Source: Panorpa germanica (Eukaryota > Arthropoda > Insecta > Mecoptera > Panorpidae). From it: a DNA stretch of 64,000 nt. The notes below the pieces were generated by a model that had not been told where the DNA came from, searched no databases, and worked only from the letters and a program-made list of their open reading frames with translations. Shown piece after piece: positions 45,250 to 58,175 of this stretch. Made by a program: the position numbers and the translations under genes. Positions within the stretch are counted from its first letter, which is position 1, and every line of letters starts with the position of its first letter. The DNA lies in assembly GCA_963678705.1 (NCBI GenBank), contig CAVMBN010000183.1, forward strand, positions 310,001 through 374,000, read 5' to 3'.

Positions 45250-45373
45250 TGACTAGTGATATTTTGTTTTTGTATCATAATAATGAAATCTAATACTACT
45301 AGATTTTAGATATACTACTAAAATCATTACATTAACACTACTAGATTTCAGACATACTACTAGAATCATTACA
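45198..45373 (-). repeat. 5' LTR of gypsy copy B
   Basis: 176 bp with the same 42-bp terminal duplication (45332-45373) as 13164-13339. Followed by GTGAT (45374-45378). Confidence 0.9.
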
Positions 45374-46113
45374 GTGATATCAATGTTAAACTTATTTGGA
45401 TTCCTGGACATGTAGGCATAAAAGGAAATGAAATGGCTGACAAACTTGCCAAAGAAGCTTGTGTAGATGGGGAAATAATCGAAATAAATTGGTCAATAAA
45501 TGATTCCAAAAAAATTATTAAAGAAAATTGTATGGCAGAATGGCAGAATATATATAATGAGAAAAGTAAAAGTACTGGAAATTTTATTTTTGCAGCGAGT
45601 CAAAAAATTCCAACAACCACCATGTGGTAAATAAAAATCATTCACGAAGATATATCAACAAATTGTCGAATGAAATCTGGGCATTCTAGATGTCCAGCTC
45701 ATCTATACAAAATTAATATAAAAGACACACCAAATTGTAGATGTGGAGAAGAAGGTTCTTTGGACCATATAATTCTAGAATGTCATCTTTTAGCATCAAA
45801 AATTGATAGACTTTTAAATAAATTATGTATTACAACACAGTTCCCAGTCAACATGTCCTATTTAATGACAAATAAAGCAACAGCAGAAATAGTAACAAAC
45901 TTTGTGTTAGAAAACAATATAGAAGTGTAATATAAGTTAGTATATTCTATTTAGTATGTATTTAATTTTAAGTTTAATTTTTTAAAAGAATCAATTTATT
46001 TGTATTTATTAGAATAATTATAATTTATATGTAAATTTTTTATATAATTTTACAAATAAAATTCAATGGCAAGAAGGCTGAATAAGCCAAAGCCTAAATA
46101 AAAAAAAAAAAAA
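45374..46113 (+). mobile_element. 3' part of the I-type element (copy B)
   Basis: Contains the end of RNase H and the C-terminal Cys-His part of ORF2 (45379-45930), with the same TAA (45628-45630) as copy A, then the 3' UTR and poly-A tail. The target duplication ATTGAAATATTT follows at 46114-46125. The 5' part of the element is absent here. Confidence 0.88.
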
Positions 46114-46125
46114 ATTGAAATATTT

Positions 46126-47795
46126 GCAATGCATGTTATTTTTGTAAATATCAAATAACTAAGTAAAAGTTAATTTTTTATTTATGTCTCTTTATATAAT
46201 TGTTTATAATATAATATGCACAATTAATAATGATGGCACAATAGCTCAAAGCAATTATGTTTGACGTAAGACTGCTGTGTCTTCGTATTTAGTCCCTTGG
46301 TTGGTTGTTACCACAATTAAATTGATTATGCACTTAAAATAATAAAACTAGGAAGCAGCGGTGTAGCTCACATGTGTGAGGTGGCTATCTATATAAGAAA
46401 AAAAATCTTCGGTCGTGCTTCTTTATAATATCTCAGCATTGCAACATCTTGTTTTATGATAAAAGGCTACATGCCTAGGAAGCCCAAAAAACTATATATA
46501 AAAAAAAACATCTTGTTCCATGATCATTAAGAATGGCTCTTGTAAATTGGGAATAAGATGTTCTTTAAGCCATTTCTTGGACAATTCTGCAGTCATATCA
46601 TGGTAATCCAATATCTGACATTTTGTTGAAAATATTAGTGACGCATTCTCCACTGAAATTAGGTTGCAAATAATTATTATTTCAGAATAAATTTTAAGTG
46701 CATACATCTAAATTATTCTTACATTGAAAATTCTTCTCATAAATTAATCGCTAATTACGGCATCTTTAACAAATTCATCTTCATCTTCCGACTAAGCTTT
46801 GACACGATTACGTGTTTTCTGTGGTTAAACGGGTACTCCAAAGCAGCATCAACTACACGCTTTTTGACACTCACACTGATATTTCTCCTATAATAAAAGC
46901 TTCTGTTGTCCTCTACACGTATAGAAAATGTTTGTACTGTAGGACTCCAATTATCTAGACTAATTGGGGTTCAAGCCAATCCGGAATTGTAGTTCTATTG
47001 CGGCTTTAAGTAATATTTGAATAATAATCCAATATTTATGTTAAACTTTACTAATATTATAAATGTCAACGGCAATAATTCAAAACGCCATCATTTTCAA
47101 AATATCACAATGCTTTTCTTTTCAAAGATCTAAACATTTTCACACCTTTTATACTTAAAATATTATAATATTTGATAATAAATTTGACAGTTCGTTCTAT
47201 TACAATAAATGAATTTGACAAATTTAAATTTGTTTACAAAATAAACACAGACATACGTTTATACATCAGTTTATACTTAACATAGCAGACAACTGGGAGT
47301 TTTTTTTATCCTTTTCACTCCCATATATATAATAGTAATAAGAGCGAGACAATGCATTTTTAATGTGTCGTAGCTTTATGCAGCTGAACTTTTAATAGTA
47401 TGACTCATCGTCGATCTATCATAACTTTGACTATATTAGAATATATTTCGCATTAATTGTTATGTAATAGTATTGTGAATTCTGTAGATTTGTTTATTTA
47501 TTTAGTGGTATATTAGTTGTTTGCTATCCATAAAATAATATTATTTCAATTGATCCCGAACCTAAAAGTAATTGATTTAGAGTATACGATTTACTTCAGC
47601 CATCCGCAGGAAAAAAATGTTTTATATAAAAAGTCATCTGATATTCGCTTTTATTATTAGGCAGTAAGTCACTAAAGATCCAACTTATTTGCAATGCAAA
47701 TTGAATTTAAACAAAAACACTTTTTTGCATAAGTACCACATGTCAGGTTTTACATAATATACGGAGTAGTACTGTACTCAATAGCTAGCCTACAT
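46126..47795. other. AT-rich noncoding (copy B of 14091-15592)
   Basis: No gene. It contains about 169 bp (46408-46576) that are missing in copy A. The minus-strand frame of 71 codons at 46492-46707 is unrecognised and lies partly in this segment. Confidence 0.5.
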
Positions 47796-48938
47796 TTAAA
47801 GTTTTTTGTTTACATTTAGGAAAAGAGGTTTCTGTTTTAAATTATGTAAAATTGAAAATTCACGAAAGGAGTATATTGAAAGGAATGGAATGGCAATCGA
47901 GGAGGCAGAGAGGAGAAGAGAAGGAGGCGCAAGTGTGGAAGAGAAGCTAAGGAGTAGGAATAAGGAGATACAACAACAGCAAAGAATTGAAAAAATCGAA
48001 AAAAGCAACTACAATACAAGATATGAAAGGATTTGAGAAAGTTATGTAGCTCAGTATATTTAAGAAAAAGATATAAAACACATAAGAAGGACAGCTAGGT
48101 TCAGATTGGCAAATGAGGAAAAAGGAAAGTAGTGAGGAAAAAAAGTGTAGAGTGTGCGGAACGGAGGACGAAACATTGGAGCACATTAAGTTTGAGTGTA
48201 AGGAAAAAGTAGTGAGCGAAATGAATATTGGCTAGCTATTAAAGAGAGGCAGTGAAGCAAAGAAGTGGATGGCGGAAATAGGAAAAAGAAAAGAGAAAAC
48301 AGGACAATAAATAAGCTTGTGGCTGGGTTGCATAAGGGACATGAAGAGAGAGAGGAAGTACTAAAAGCGGCAGTGAAGTGAAGCAGGAGAAGGAAAGAAG
48401 TAGCGAGGAAACAGTTAAACTTCAGTCCAGAAAAATAGAAGATTTTCGGAAAGGAGATAAGAATAAGAGGTAGATGACGGAGATAGAGACAATAATAACA
48501 TAGTAAAGGTAGAGTCAAGAAGAAATAGTAAAGTAAGAGAGTTAAGAGGAAATAGTAAAGATAGAGCGTCTATGCATGTAATAGACATAAGTGGAAAAGT
48601 GAAAACGAAGAGAGAAGGCAGGAAGGATAGTGAAAAGATAATAGAGGGTTTGTCGAGAGGAGACAAGGAAGGCAAGAGGTGATAGATGAAGATACAGGCA
48701 ATAAGGAAGGAGAAGCAGGAAACAGTGAAAATAAAGGAGGAGTAGGGGACATGAAGAGAGAGGATCAAGAAAAGAAGAAACAGAAAGTACTATTCGAAGT
48801 AGTAATAGTCTTGAATAGTTTAAGTTTAGTTTTTTTAACTTTGAATTTATATGATATGCATTAGGAAATATAATAATGTAGATTGTAAAGCCGAAAGGCA
48901 CACAATTAATATAATATAATAATAATATAATAACTACT
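47796..48938 (+). mobile_element. R1-like 3' end (copy B of 15593-16735)
   Basis: Same Cys-His motif CRVCGTEDETLEHIKFEC, same stops, and the same TTGTAAAGCCGAAAGGCAC tail as the first copy, with isolated substitutions. Confidence 0.7.
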
Positions 48939-49491
48939 ATATACATTTAGTACTGCTGTTCACATTTTTGCATCACTATTACTTCTTTGTCACCTAGTGA
49001 ATTATTTAAACCATTATGTTTCTGCAATCATAGTCGTTTTACTTTCTCAGTTGACTTTCATTTGCATTTATATGGCTTTTAAAATTCATATCTTTTATGC
49101 AGTCTGTAAGTATTTCTCACAATTAGGTAATTTAATGAAATGTAAATTTCTAAAGTTACTTATGATATTATTACCAGATAAAGTTATAAGATATTTATGT
49201 TTATATATAGTAACATTTGCATCCGTCGCAAAGTAACGTCTTCTTAGATTTCAATTTAATAAATAAATTCGTCATTTCATTTTTAAATTAAAATATTGAA
49301 CTCGTTCAATATTAAAATAATTTTTCATATAACTTACTAAAAAAAAATTTCTTTCCAACAAAATATAATATTTTCTTATTCTTCAAACTTTATGCTTTTT
49401 AGTATTATTTTTTAATTATTAAAATCTAGTCTATTAGACTAATAAGCAATTTAACTTTAACATAATATAATATAAACATTTAAGGTTTTGA
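48939..49491. other. AT-rich noncoding (copy B)
   Basis: Counterpart of 16736-17289; nothing recognised. Confidence 0.45.
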
Positions 49492-49982
49492 TCTTCAGCA
49501 TACCTTATTGTATAATGGAAAGTGTTTTATCACTTCAAATCCTGGTGCTTTTTTACTACTGATATTTTTGTAAATTTTCTCTCTAACTTCCTTGGTTGTA
49601 GTAAGTCTGATATTCTCTTTTTCTTGTATTGTCCCACTCCAGTCTTGTGCATCCTGATTTTCTTTATTTAGTTGTAATGTTTCCTCGAGATGGTTTACGA
49701 ACCTTTCCGCATTTTCTGTGTTGTTTCTGGCCCATTTTCTGTGTTCTTGTTTTAATAGAGATATCGACATTACCGGCTCTTAAGCAAATTTGGTGGCCTA
49801 CAATAAAGAATAGCCCGTACTACTATCATCAGTTAGATTTCTAAGAAATCCGCTAATTAAATCATTTTTCAATTGTTGAATATCTCTTCTTAATTATTGA
49901 CTAGCGTTATTCAGTTTTGTCCTGTCATGTGGGGGTGGCTATGGTTTGTTGCCATTTCCGTCTTAGTATTCCTTTATCTTTG
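49492..49982 (-). mobile_element. Jockey-type ORF2 linker fragment (copy B)
   Basis: Counterpart of 17290-17780, with a handful of amino-acid changes (for example RQEHRKW to KQEHRKW). Same truncation after KKAPGFEVIKHFP. The following ~300 bp to 50291 hold nothing recognised. Confidence 0.65.
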
Positions 49983-50291
49983 ATTAAATCTGAAGCCGCC
50001 TGGTGCATAACTTATTGCTATAATATAACAATAACTTATTAGGTTTATTATTATATATACACTCTACATATTATATTTAAACTTATTCTACATACAAAAA
50101 AATTATTTTGAAATTTAAAAATATACTTAAGTATGTTTAATATAGCGCTGAAGTAGAAGACTCTGTCAAAGAATTGGACCTGGACGGTGTTGCCGATTTT
50201 GGCTCTTCTATTTATTTAATAAATAAAAATCAAGTAAATTATTATAAGTATGAGTACAGTTATGGTCTGAACTAGAGAAAAAGAAGTTTAC

Positions 50292-51002
50292 CTGTTGTCT
50301 TCCTCTTTGTGGCTGGTAAAGTAATCTTGATTTCCAGATATCCTCTATAATTTGTTGGATGACTTTTGCCACAGTGTACGCATTTTGGTGCTGTATAAGC
50401 CGACATTGGGCAACACTTAGTTAGATGTTTACTCACACATTTAACACATCGTTCTTATGCTTGGCATCTCTTTCGTTGTGGGACCAGGTTAGATTTACGT
50501 AGTGGTTGAAGTTCGACTCTAATGCCGAGTACATCGGTAATTTTATAAATCTTATTTATATCTTCATCATGACTAAATACTAACATGAACATATTCAATG
50601 CCTATTTTGTTTTCTATTTCAACTTATTGATGGCTTCTTGTATCTTATAGCCTCTGTACTCCATCTTTCACATTTATTTTAATGGCGTCATAATTAATTA
50701 TTTTATTCTGTGCTTCACTATTCATATTGCAAAGTTTTTTGTAAAATTCATTAAAATTATTAATACCTTGTACTACTACCCTGTGCCTTGTGCAAATTTT
50801 TGTTGCATAATAACGAGTTGTATTTGGAGTTGACGTATGCTATCGTCCCTCGCTTTACTTTCTTGCTCCGTTTTTTTCGATTGATTACACAAGAGCTGTT
50901 CATTTTGTGTTTTGGTGTAACTCTTTTTAAATAAATCTTGTTGGCATTTGCTACCTGTATTTTGCGTTGTTCGGTTGTTAAAAAAATTTTAAGGTGTTTC
51001 AA
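50292..51002 (-). mobile_element. Jockey/X-type ORF1 fragment (copy B)
   Basis: Counterpart of 18090-18800 with the same PRE_C2HC remnant and zinc knuckles. Confidence 0.65.
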
Positions 51003-51142
51003 TTTTCGAAAAAAAAATATTTTTTTTTCTAATTCCTAAACAAAATAAGATAAATTTTTTTTTTCTCTTTTTCTTGTGTAGTCATGAGCAGGACCACCTT
51101 CTGGTGCCGGCTTATCGTTGAATTTTATGACACCCTGTATAT
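50977..51142. repeat. 165-bp dispersed repeat, copy 3
   Basis: Duplicate of 18775-18940. Confidence 0.7.
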
Positions 51143-51146
51143 ATAT

Positions 51147-52439
51147 GTGGGATTTAATTTAGATTAGTTGTAATTAGTTTTTAAGAAATAATAATTATAA
51201 AGAACTCTGTCATTTAGGTTAGGAACTTTGATAATATTAAGATATATTTAAATGTAAATGCTTGAAAACAACTTGAAGACCACTCTAAGCCGTTCGCTGA
51301 CAGCGTCCAGAGAACGTCTAAAGGATCGGGTTTTGAGACGTTCGCTTGCTATCGTATGCTGACGACACATGTTTGGGCGCGGTTCAAGATAGTAATAGAA
51401 AATGGCTGATATACGTAAGATACACAGAGTTGTACGGCGTTATTATTACTTGTGATTTGTGAATTCAGGAAATGTATTAACTAGTTGTTAATAGCATTAA
51501 GAATTGTAATCAGTATTGCTAGGTGTAATATTTGATATTGTTATAGGCGTAAATAGTGGAGTTTTTGCATAAAGTATAATGTTAAATGTTAGGTTATTTT
51601 AATCATTATAAACGTTGTGAATGTACTATTTATACTACGCGTTACTTTGTAATATGCAATCATTGAAAGGTCTTTAAATCAAAGCATTGTATGTTAACAA
51701 GTGTTATTATTATTGTGAACTATTTTGATATGTTAACTTTGTTGTGATGTAATTGTTTTTCTTTGTGGAATAATTAAATGAACTACTAATAATTAAAAGT
51801 TATGTGTTAACTTTATTTTAATGAACTATATTGTAATGGGGGCTCAACTTTAGGATTGTTATCGTTAAACTGCTAAATTGAAACATAAATAAGGATAGGA
51901 TCATTGTCACCCCACACTTGAGGCGTCAACCAGGATTTATTTATATTTCTACCCCACATATATATATATTAATCTTTATTTTTATTTTAACTATAGCGCC
52001 GGCAGGCTTGTTTACTCCCTACCATGCGTATGTTACGAAGTAACAGATAGGAACCTCGGTAGGGTATCTATCTTTTTGCATATATCGCTTCCTCTTACAT
52101 GCGGCCGTATACTTTGCGTACTCTTGTCCTATATCACTATGGTTAATTCAATCGGATATCTATCCATTATGTGATCGGTCTAAAATTCTCAAATTAATAG
52201 TAAGCGTGCTTTTCTTAAATTTACATGAGCTCTGATTAGGTATATAATTTTAAATTGATTTTTTTTCTTTCAATTACAAATTTAAACATCAGATGACAAA
52301 TAACTTAACATTACTCTTCTGATTGTTTAATACTAAAAATATAGATACCGCAAATTCTAAATTAATTAATAAATCCAGGATTCACCGCCTGAGTTATATT
52401 CTTGTGATTAAACTGACGTATGTTATTTTTAGGCCAATT
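51147..52439. other. Noncoding, copy B of 18945-20238
   Basis: Includes the possible old LTR-like stretch ending near 51833 before ATGGGGGCTCAAC, and the small hairpin near 52020-52065. No gene. Confidence 0.4.
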
Positions 52440-52982
52440 CATACGTTACGCGTTTTAACCCGGACGGAACGAGTTGTAATTCGGAGTTTTGCTGCATAAA
52501 GCCCGCTGCATTCGTTACGTGTTTTAACCCGGACGGAACGAGTTTTAATTCGGAGTTTTGCTGCATAAAGCCCGCTGCATTTGTTACGTGTTTTAACCCG
52601 GACGGAACGAGTTTTAATTCGGAGTTTTGCTGCATAAAGCCCGCTGCATACTTTACGTGTTTTAACCTGGACTAAACGAGTTTTAATTCGGAGTTTTGCT
52701 GCATAAAGCCCGCTACATACGTTACGTGTTTTAACCCGGACGGAACGAGTTTTAATTCAGAGTTTTGCTGCATAAAGCCCGCTGCATTCGTTACGTGTTT
52801 TAACCCGGACGGAACGAGTTTTAATTCGGAGTTTTGCTGCATAAAGCCCGCTGCATACGTTACGTGTTTTAACCTGGACTAAACGAGTTTTAATTCGGAG
52901 TTTTGCTGCATAAAGCCCGCTGCATACGTTACGTGTTTTAACCTGGACTAAACGAGTTTTAATTCGAAGTTTTGCTGCATAA
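52440..52982. repeat. 69-bp tandem repeat array, about 8 units (copy B)
   Basis: Variant order P P P T P P T T: one more P unit at the left than in copy A, accounting for the 69-bp difference in offset between the blocks. Confidence 0.9.
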
Positions 52983-53207
52983 GAGCATACATGACGGGTA
53001 CACAAATAACTTTATTCGTCGTGAATATGCTTACGCAGCTGAACCACTGTCGCGACGAACCGCACTAAACATCCTCACCCACGACAATTTTCCGTCACTA
53101 GGATACCACATAGCCGTCCCGTCCATCCGTGCACCCTCCCGCCGTAGCCGTCCCGTCCAAGCACCCGTAATCTATTTTCTTATGCTGCAAAACTCCGAAT
53201 TAAAACT
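52983..53207. other. GC-richer segment closed by an inverted piece of the repeat (copy B)
   Basis: Counterpart of 20712-20936, with the inverted piece at 53180-53207. Confidence 0.5.
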
Positions 53208-54440
53208 ACGCTACCCTTTCTGGACACCTTGCATAAAAGGATTTTAATAGGCGAATAAGACCTACTTTAAAAACTATTGTATTACCCTAAAATAATAAAG
53301 ATAAAAATAATTCTAAAAGCACATTTTATCATTCGTTTATATATAAAAATACCGATATGGCTGAACTCACTGTTTTAAATTAAGTTCATCCTTGAACGAA
53401 CTTTCAGCTAATTTGCACAGACTACATAAGATTAGGGCTGACTAATCCAAAGTATTTCACTAGCATAAATTATGATAAACGCTACTACTTTTTTTACGCT
53501 AGAATTAACATTTTAAAATTGAAACAAGGTCAACTATTCATTGAATATTTGAGATTTATAAAGTGAGAAAAATTATAATTTTTTTTTCGTTCTGTAAGGC
53601 TGTAAGATGATTATTTTATTTATTGTGTATTACAAACATTTTAAATAAACGGATGTAAGAGTAACGAAAGATATATAATAACTTTTATATGTGTATGCTG
53701 TGGGGTTATGACTTAATCAAGAACATCTTTGGCATGGAATAGTGAGAATTCTTTAGAGAATCTACCATAAGAAATTTATTTCAATTTTATTTCTCTAAGA
53801 ACGATTCCGTATTTACTACCCATTACGCAGTTAATACTTACACGTTAATAAAGATAATTATTTTTATTATTAAATTATATTTTTTATTATTAAATAATAA
53901 GTGCAAATAGCGCTTCTATATTAATAACAATGAGATAATAATGACGTTCTAAGTACTGTCCCTTTTTGACTGTTTGACAAAGTTACAAAGTAGTCGTCAA
54001 AATCTCGTATATCTTATAAAATGTTTAAAATCTACCAAATTTTGCATATAAAAATTGTATAATATATATTTTATTATGTTATACGAGCAGATAGTAAGTA
54101 TTACTTTTTGATAAATATACTAATAATATATAACTATACTACAGTATATTGCAACTCTGATCTAAAACCCAGATGCAGAATAAATTGCAGTAAAAATATA
54201 TGAGCACTTGTGCACTGCTAAAAAACACATTTATTGGGACACCTGTCGAAATACAATTTATATGTGTGTTCAATTTTTTTATCCTTAAATACACATATGT
54301 GTACTTACAATGCGTTTACCATAAAATGGGAGGGCGATTGATACGTATTAGTATTAAAATAACTATATAAATTGGCTATCTTTTGGTTTTATTAAATTAA
54401 ATTAACGTAAAGTGCACATGAAAATGTACACTTGAATATT
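53208..54440. other. AT-rich noncoding (copy B), lacking the 1,030-bp segment
   Basis: At about 53917 the sequence joins directly across the site where copy A carries 21653-22682. Nothing else recognised. Confidence 0.5.
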
Positions 54441-56014
54441 TTGGTCTGCTAAGTACTTAATATATTCCAATCCAATTTCTCTGACTTTTATTCTATCTTA
54501 AAATTTTACTCTCGCTTCATAGTAGTGTGGGCATTATTTTAATATATGCATCAGTGTTTCCCGTTCACCACATCAGCACTTATCATTACTCTAAGCTGAA
54601 ACAACTTTGCTTTAATAGATTCATGCCCGCTTACTAAAAAGGATAAATAGAGTCCAGGTTAAAACCACTTATTTTGCTTTACAAACTTAACATTCTTAAT
54701 GTGGTGATAAGTTGTTCTTCCTTTTTCCGTTATATCCCATCTGTTCTGCCATGTAGTCATCAATTTCTCCTTCACTGCTCTTTTAACATTTACAATTCTT
54801 CTTTCATGGTCTACCTCATCCACATCTATTGTTTCAATAGTAATTCCGTCGAATGACATTCGCAAGTTTTTCGTGATATAATACTTCATTCCTGTTTTAA
54901 ATACTGCAAGTCTATCGGCAACCTACCAGTTAGTACTTGTAGCGCATCTGTAGAGACTGTTCTGCAGAATCTTGAAATCATTAATAATACAGATCGTTAG
55001 GCTGCATTTAAATGACTCCTTATAATGGTTTTATTTGCTTCCTTAAACCAAGCAGCAGTACCGTATGTTATTATTAGTACAACTATTACTTCATAAAGTA
55101 CTCTAAGTACCCTTGGTCGCAGTCCCCAATCCTTTCTTGTTACTCTGTTTAATTTTCCCATGCATTTGCCTAATTTTTCCCTGATACATTTAACATGTTC
55201 AACAAAATTTATATTTTCATCTAAATTCATTCCCAAATACCTAACAGATTTTGTGCATGATATGGTATTCGCTTTATATTTAACTGTCAGAGCTCTTTTA
55301 AATTTTCCTTTAAGCATCATTAGTTTGGTTTTGTCCGCTTTTCCTTCATATTGTTGCCTGCTATTCCCTTTGACGAGAATTTATTTATCATCAGCGAAGA
55401 ATATGTTTACATTCCGACTATGCGTATTTAATGTGTCCTCATCGAAAACAAAATTCTATAAAATGGGTCCTAGAACTGATCTCTGGGGTCACATTTTTGA
55501 GTCTCTTTCTTTATGATTTTGTTTCCATTTGTAATACTAATTCCCTATGATAGAAATAATTTTCTACAATGCTATATAGTTGTCTAGAACACCTAGCTTG
55601 TCTTATTCTCCGTAAAACGCTATGCCACCATACATTATCAAAAGCACTTTTAATATCAATAAAGATTCCCATTACATACTTTTCATCTGCTTGTTTCACT
55701 TTATTCAGAGCCATCAATAATGCATCCTCTGTGGATGTTCCTTTCTTAAAGCCAAATTGCATCTTAGCATCCAATCCTTGTAAATAATAATTAGCAAGTA
55801 GTCTCTTAGCAAGCAACTTTTCTAGAATTTTTCCCAATACAGGCAATAACGTGATGGGACGGTATGAGTTAACATCAGAAAAGTCTTTATCCTCATTCTT
55901 CAGGAAAACCTTTAATACCCCAATGTTCCAGATATTTGAAAACTTCATTTCCTTTAAACAATTGTTATAAAGTATTTCTAGATACTGTGGATATATTTCG
56001 TAAAATTTTTTTAA
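54441..56014 (-). mobile_element. R1-like ORF2 fragment, reverse transcriptase to C-terminus (copy B, more complete)
   Basis: As 23200-24540, with the ~175 bp that copy A has lost. The frame 55948-55511 (145 codons) shows YRPITLLPVLGKILEKL, then QFGFKKGTSTEDAL and FIDIKSAFDNVWWHSVL. Downstream blocks: SVRYLGMNLDENINFVEHV (55320-54997) and KEKLMTTWQNRWD (54889-54659). Confidence 0.75.
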
Positions 56015-56123
56015 AAAAATTCTAGAAAAACTGCTTGCTAAGAGACTACTCGCTAATTATTATTTACAAGGATTGGATGCTAAGATGAAATTTGGCTTTA
56101 AGAAAGGAACATCCACAGAGGAT
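55723..56123. repeat. Inverted duplication: two ~109-bp arms, 182-bp spacer
   Basis: 55723-55832 and 56015-56123 are reverse complements with about four mismatches. Both encode KILEKL to GTSTED, one on each strand. Confidence 0.85.
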
Positions 56124-56130
56124 TGTTTAC

Positions 56131-56996
56131 GTTACATAAAAATATGCTTCTGCCAAGTCAGGCGTCGATCTAAGTGAATTCCTAGATATTTAACGGCATT
56201 TACTTATGATATAAATTTGTTATAGAGTGACACTAGTGGACATGTTTGTTTCTTTATCGTAAACGTTATGTGTTCGCATTTAGATTAGTTGACTCTGATG
56301 CACCATTTTGTCATCCATTTTTGTACTGAGGTTATATTATGCTAAGGGTTTTGTAAAGCAATTACAGGATCATGACTGACAGCTGTTTGTTTGAGGCGTT
56401 GTAGGTAGATCTCTAGTATACAGTAGGTAAGGAGTGGGCCAAGTAGAGTTCCATTACGTAATACTTCTTTTATTTAGTGCAGGTTTGTTGTAGCGTTGTT
56501 GTATTTTACCAGGAAGTGTCTATCCTCAAGACGTGATTTGAATACCGTATAATAGTGTATCGGTAAGTTCCTCTTGATTTTATAATAAATTCCGGTATGA
56601 CAAACTTTGACAAAAGCCTACGTCATATCAAGGAACGTTGCCGACCAAAACTGTTAGTTTTCAAGAGTACTGTGAATTATACTTACAATTCGTTAAACTA
56701 GCTCTATCGTTGCGTGGTTTTGCCGGAAACAAAACTAGTGGCCTGGTATCAGTTTTTAGCTTTGAACATTTTGGTGTCAATCTCAAGAGGAACAATTTCT
56801 CGAGAACTGTGGAGGTTGTCGGGAGAAGGCTTACTGGACGATAAGACGTAACATCATGCGGATTCTTTTCCAGCTTAGGAATCATTATGATTTCTGCTGC
56901 ATTCCATTGAAGAGCGTAAAAGCTAGTTCTTATAATAGCCTTATATAGCTGAGTCAAGTATTTGAATTTCATGGTAGGTGGTTCTTTCATAACTCG
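56131..56996 (-). mobile_element. Jockey-type reverse transcriptase fragment (copy B)
   Basis: Counterpart of 24715-25585. Here the block reads IIMIPKLEKNPHDVTSYRP (Pro where copy A has Ser). Same missing FADD. Confidence 0.75.
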
Positions 56997-57008
56997 ACCA
57001 GTTACTAG

Positions 57009-57900
57009 TGTGACCCCCCCTCCCTAGTGCGTTACGGAGTGAGGGGATTTCGCTTGCTAACAAGTTCGAGGTTCGCTCAAATAGTTTATGTTACCAGCTT
57101 TTTTTTGTCTCTCTTGCGTCTCTGCTATGGTTGCCCGCCTAGCTGTAAGGAAACAGCTATCACTTAGTTAATCACTATTTAAATTTACCCAGTTTATTCC
57201 ACCCCCCTTATAAATAAAATCTGAGTCTTCCCTTCCACAATTTATCTTATTTGTCTACTTATTTATTTATTTAGTATTGCATAATTACACTCTGTAAATC
57301 ATCTTTGATCACTTACTAATGTTTGAATAAGACTTTGGTCATTCTCTTCCAAATTTGGTTCTTAACGACTTGAACACTCAATTAAGCACCGAAAGTATTG
57401 TTATTCCACTTAGGTTACACCTGACATTAATGTTGTAATAAAGAGGTCGGATGCTCATTCTGGAAGGAGATTTACTCAGCTTGACTAATACATCACTCCG
57501 TGTTGCTAGCTTCTCATCGAAAAATTAGTACCTTTTATACTATTAATTAAAACACTTTTTATTAAAATACGTAATCTATTCGTTTTATTTAGTCCTCTAA
57601 ACACTTAATTACATTAGTATTTTACTTAATTAAGAAAGATGCTAAATATTTTAACTTAATATAAATTCTATGTGTAATAATTAACTAATACCAAACGTGT
57701 TCAACAAATAACTCAATGTTATTCCCAGAGCTGTTGTTGCTTGTAATTTTAGAACCAAACTGTTCGTTCGCTGGAGCCTCGAGAGTTGGTCATATTACTA
57801 TCCAGTGTTGTCAAAATACAATTACATTTCTTTCAATTGACTTTGGACGGTTATAGTTTAATTTATCCTGCTGATAGACCAGTGGCGTCGGATGGTTACA
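57009..57900. repeat. Solo LTR, 892 bp, flanked by CTAG (copy B)
   Basis: TGTGACCCCCC...GGTTACA with CTAG at 57005-57008 and 57901-57904. Same length as the first copy. Confidence 0.7.
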
Positions 57901-57904
57901 CTAG

Positions 57905-58151
57905 TTGTGTTAAATAGTTCTAAATGACTTTCTCTCTCACACTATCCAGCAACTCTCTTATTTCCTTGGTAGCATTATTTAACATTCCTTTATGATCAGG
58001 TGATCTTATTTTTTCAGTCACAGAGCAAGAGTCTTTTGTATCATATATTGAATACATTGGTGTTGAATTCCAAGCTGATTCTTTATTGCATGTGTTGAAA
58101 TGCTCGACGGCTTTTGCAATATCAGCTTTTGTCTAAAAGGGTATTTTGATG
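57905..58151 (-). mobile_element. Jockey-type ORF2 linker fragment (copy B)
   Basis: Counterpart of 26489-26735. Confidence 0.55.
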
Positions 58152-58175
58152 TTAAGGGAGTCTTCTAACTATACC

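Larger units (their letters stand above)
41466..45373 (-). mobile_element. Ty3/gypsy LTR retrotransposon, copy B (hybrid of two elements)
   Basis: Structurally complete, 3.9 kb: 3' LTR 41466-41599, pol, gag, 5' LTR 45198-45373. The left flank is Copia (ending ATGAT), the right flank is the I element (starting GTGAT), so it has no matching target duplication and mismatched host contexts. Against copy A, 42894-43386 has 14 differences in about 490 bp, whereas 43387-45373 has only 7 in about 1,990 bp. The left LTR differs from the other three LTR copies (TGTAATAAAAATACTGAAG against TGTAATAATAATACTCAAG) and lacks the 42-bp duplication. It is best read as the crossover product. Confidence 0.85.

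Noticed and set aside
41461..45378. ATGAT/GTGAT as a slightly diverged 5-bp target duplication of a single insertion
   Set aside because: Four of five bases match, but the flanks belong to two different elements (Copia and I), so a single insertion cannot explain them. The similarity may reflect target preference.
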